Shown here: positions 62,633-64,000 of the stretch, piece after piece
Position numbering within the stretch: the first letter of the stretch is position 1
Layout of the letters: each line of letters begins with the position of its first letter
Origin: Fodinibius sp052060035
Lineage (GTDB): Bacteria; Bacteroidota; Rhodothermia; Balneolales; Balneolaceae
Length of the DNA: 64,000 nt
Direction: 5' to 3'
Assembly (NCBI RefSeq): GCF_052060035.1
Contig: NZ_JBPOEA010000015.1
Coordinates: 1 to 64,000, forward strand
The notes under the pieces: model-generated
Seen by the model: the letters and a program-made list of their open reading frames with translations, nothing else
Told to the model about the DNA's origin: nothing
Database searches by the model: none
Made by a program: the position numbers and the translations under genes

Positions 62633-63949
62633 TCATTCACTATCAATGTTATTTATTGCGCTTCTTATCAGTCCATACCCTAACAGGCCACTTATCAATG
62701 AGCCCGATATAATGCCAACCTTTGCATACTCTAAAAATACTGCCGATTCAAAAGAAAGCCCTCCTATAAATAGCGACATAGTGAATCCTACACCGCTTAA
62801 ACAAGCAAGACCGTAAACAATTTTCCATGTCCCTTTTTGCTCAGGAAAGGTACTGAGCCCAACGATCTTCATTAAGAAAGCTGCCGAAAATATTCCTATC
62901 TGTTTCCCAAAGAAAAGTCCAAGTAAAATACCCCAAGTCAATGTTGACGAAAAAGCTTCTGCAATTAATTGGCTATCGAAAGCTACCCCTGCATTAGCAA
63001 AAGCAAAAATAGGAATAATTCCATAAGCTACCCATGGGTGCAAATTATGTTCAAGTCTGTGCAAGGGAGATTCCGACTCTGAAACTACATCATCCATATA
63101 ATTCAATGCCGTCTCACGAGCTTCTCCCTGATCATTTTTTAATGCATGCTTGAAAAGGCTTACAGCACCTTCGGCTTTCTTAAGTAGACTATTAAGACTT
63201 GTGTTGCGAGTTGCAGGGATCATAAGCCCAAGAACAACTCCAGCAATTGTGGCATGTACTCCTGATTTTAGTACCGCTACCCACATTATAATACCCACTA
63301 TCATATAAAATCCAATTCTCCTTACATCCATCAGATTAAAAATAAGAAGTACGATAAAACACCCTGCCGCAACAGCCAAAGCTGTCATTTGGATACTTGC
63401 TGTATAAAAAAGTGCAATAGCCATTACCGCAATTAAATCATCAACTACTGCGACCGCTGTTAGAAACACCTTTGCCCAGATGGGTACTTTAGACCCCAGT
63501 AGCGTAAGGATTCCAATGGCAAATGCAATATCAGTTGCAATTGCTATGGCCCAACCCTGCGAAAATTCGGTTCCTGCATTTAACGCAAAAAAGATGGCTC
63601 CGGGAACCAAGGCACCGCCCAATGCTGCCACGATAGGAGTAAGTGCAAGTTTAAAATTAGACAGCTCCCCATATTTTAGTTCTCTTTTTATTTCTAAACC
63701 AATTAACAAAAAGAAAACAGCCATTAGTCCGTCATTAATCCAAAGAAGCAACGGCTTTTCAATGTTAAGTGATGGAGTACCAACCGTGAGTGTTGATTGA
63801 AAGAAATTAAAATAACTTTCACTCATAGGGCTGTTGGCAATGAGCAAGGCCAGAACTGTAGTAATGAGTAACAAAATCCCCGATGAAGATTCTGTTTTAA
63901 AAAACTCTTGAATAGGCGTCAGTGGATTAAATGTTATTTTATTTTTCAT
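62633..63949 (-). CDS. nhaA: Na+/H+ antiporter NhaA
   Basis: Inner-membrane antiporter that expels Na+ in exchange for protons. The 438 residues have about 12 helices. The family features are visible: ESSSGILLLITTVLALLIAN at the N-terminus, AIATDIAFAIGILTLLGSKV, and the transport Asp pair in AVAVVDDLIAVMAIALFY (about 173-190), with GVGFTMSLFIGGLSFES at the C-terminal end. A cytoplasmic acidic loop (about 285-310) is seen. It fits a marine or salt-exposed host. Its start lies close to the window end and has AAAGAGAA before the ATG. Confidence 0.95.
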   Translation of the reverse strand: MKNKITFNPLTPIQEFFKTESSSGILLLITTVLALLIANSPMSESYFNFFQSTLTVGTPSLNIEKPLLLWINDGLMAVFFLLIGLEIKRELKYGELSNFKLALTPIVAALGGALVPGAIFFALNAGTEFSQGWAIAIATDIAFAIGILTLLGSKVPIWAKVFLTAVAVVDDLIAVMAIALFYTASIQMTALAVAAGCFIVLLIFNLMDVRRIGFYMIVGIIMWVAVLKSGVHATIAGVVLGLMIPATRNTSLNSLLKKAEGAVSLFKHALKNDQGEARETALNYMDDVVSESESPLHRLEHNLHPWVAYGIIPIFAFANAGVAFDSQLIAEAFSSTLTWGILLGLFFGKQIGIFSAAFLMKIVGLSTFPEQKGTWKIVYGLACLSGVGFTMSLFIGGLSFESAVFLEYAKVGIISGSLISGLLGYGLIRSAINNIDSE

Positions 63950-64000
63950 TTCTCTTTATATTTATAGGCATTTTATTAATGATCACTTCTTTTTTGTTGC

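Noticed and set aside
1..64000. CRISPR arrays, insertion sequences, prophage or toxin-antitoxin pairs
   Set aside because: Looked for short regular repeats, transposase motifs and small paired genes by eye; none seen.

Overview
The window is an ordinary stretch of bacterial chromosome. It most likely comes from a Balneolales/Rhodothermota-type member of the Bacteroidota-Chlorobiota group, and this assignment is inference. The signs are TANNTTTG-like promoter boxes (for example upstream of ispH), few Shine-Dalgarno sequences, a TonB-dependent receptor with a carboxypeptidase-regulatory N-domain, many exported proteins with Bacteroidota-style signal peptides, a DUF4834-like small protein, and acidic proteins. 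No insertion sequence, prophage, CRISPR array or resistance island was seen. One tRNA gene (Leu, anticodon GAG) is present and there is no rRNA.

Layout. 1-7.8 kb: the 3' part of a very large NtrY-like histidine kinase (cut by the window edge), a MATE exporter, then a tightly coupled three-gene operon of type III polyketide synthase, class I methyltransferase and flavin monooxygenase. This operon is the one clear specialised-metabolism locus. 7.9-12 kb (minus strand): a GAF/HisKA_2 kinase and aconitase. 12.2-21.4 kb (plus strand): rplM-rpsI, rpsB-tsf, pyrH, frr, smc and ispH, with a possible structured leader before rpsB. 21.4-26.3 kb (minus strand): ybbR-like, a DUF721/DciA-like gene, recF, eno and an outer-membrane protein. 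26.5-32.2 kb (plus strand): a small hypothetical gene, prmC, a 395-base dnaA upstream region with three perfect DnaA boxes, dnaA, folB, folK, a deoxynucleoside kinase, a DUF4834-like gene, a TPR gene and tRNA-Leu.

32.4-44 kb is a mixed housekeeping and accessory region: a membrane protein, a GNAT enzyme, a decayed thioredoxin-like gene, a hotdog thioesterase, csaA, an M23 peptidase, a patatin-barrel protein, an aldo/keto reductase, DUF1801, an exported MsrA, a multi-PAS kinase and DUF2911. 44-51 kb: an EamA transporter whose first helix is encoded upstream of any usual start codon, then a TonB receptor under a TPP riboswitch (predicted thiamine uptake), an M14 peptidase and a lipoprotein. 51-64 kb: polX, a LacI regulator, a CHRD protein, yaaA, a TPR-kinase, divergent metF/metH and nhaA.

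How the genes work together: metF supplies methyl-THF to metH; folB-folK supply folate; rpsB-tsf-pyrH-frr is the conserved translation/UMP kinase block; recF and a DciA-like gene (replication and repair) lie about 4-5 kb from dnaA but on the other strand. Points most worth a second look are the polyketide operon and its 16-bp palindrome, the riboswitch-controlled receptor, the DUF2911/EamA junction without a start codon, the rpsB leader, and the dnaA upstream region, whose identity as oriC conflicts with the strand of the flanking ribosomal genes.
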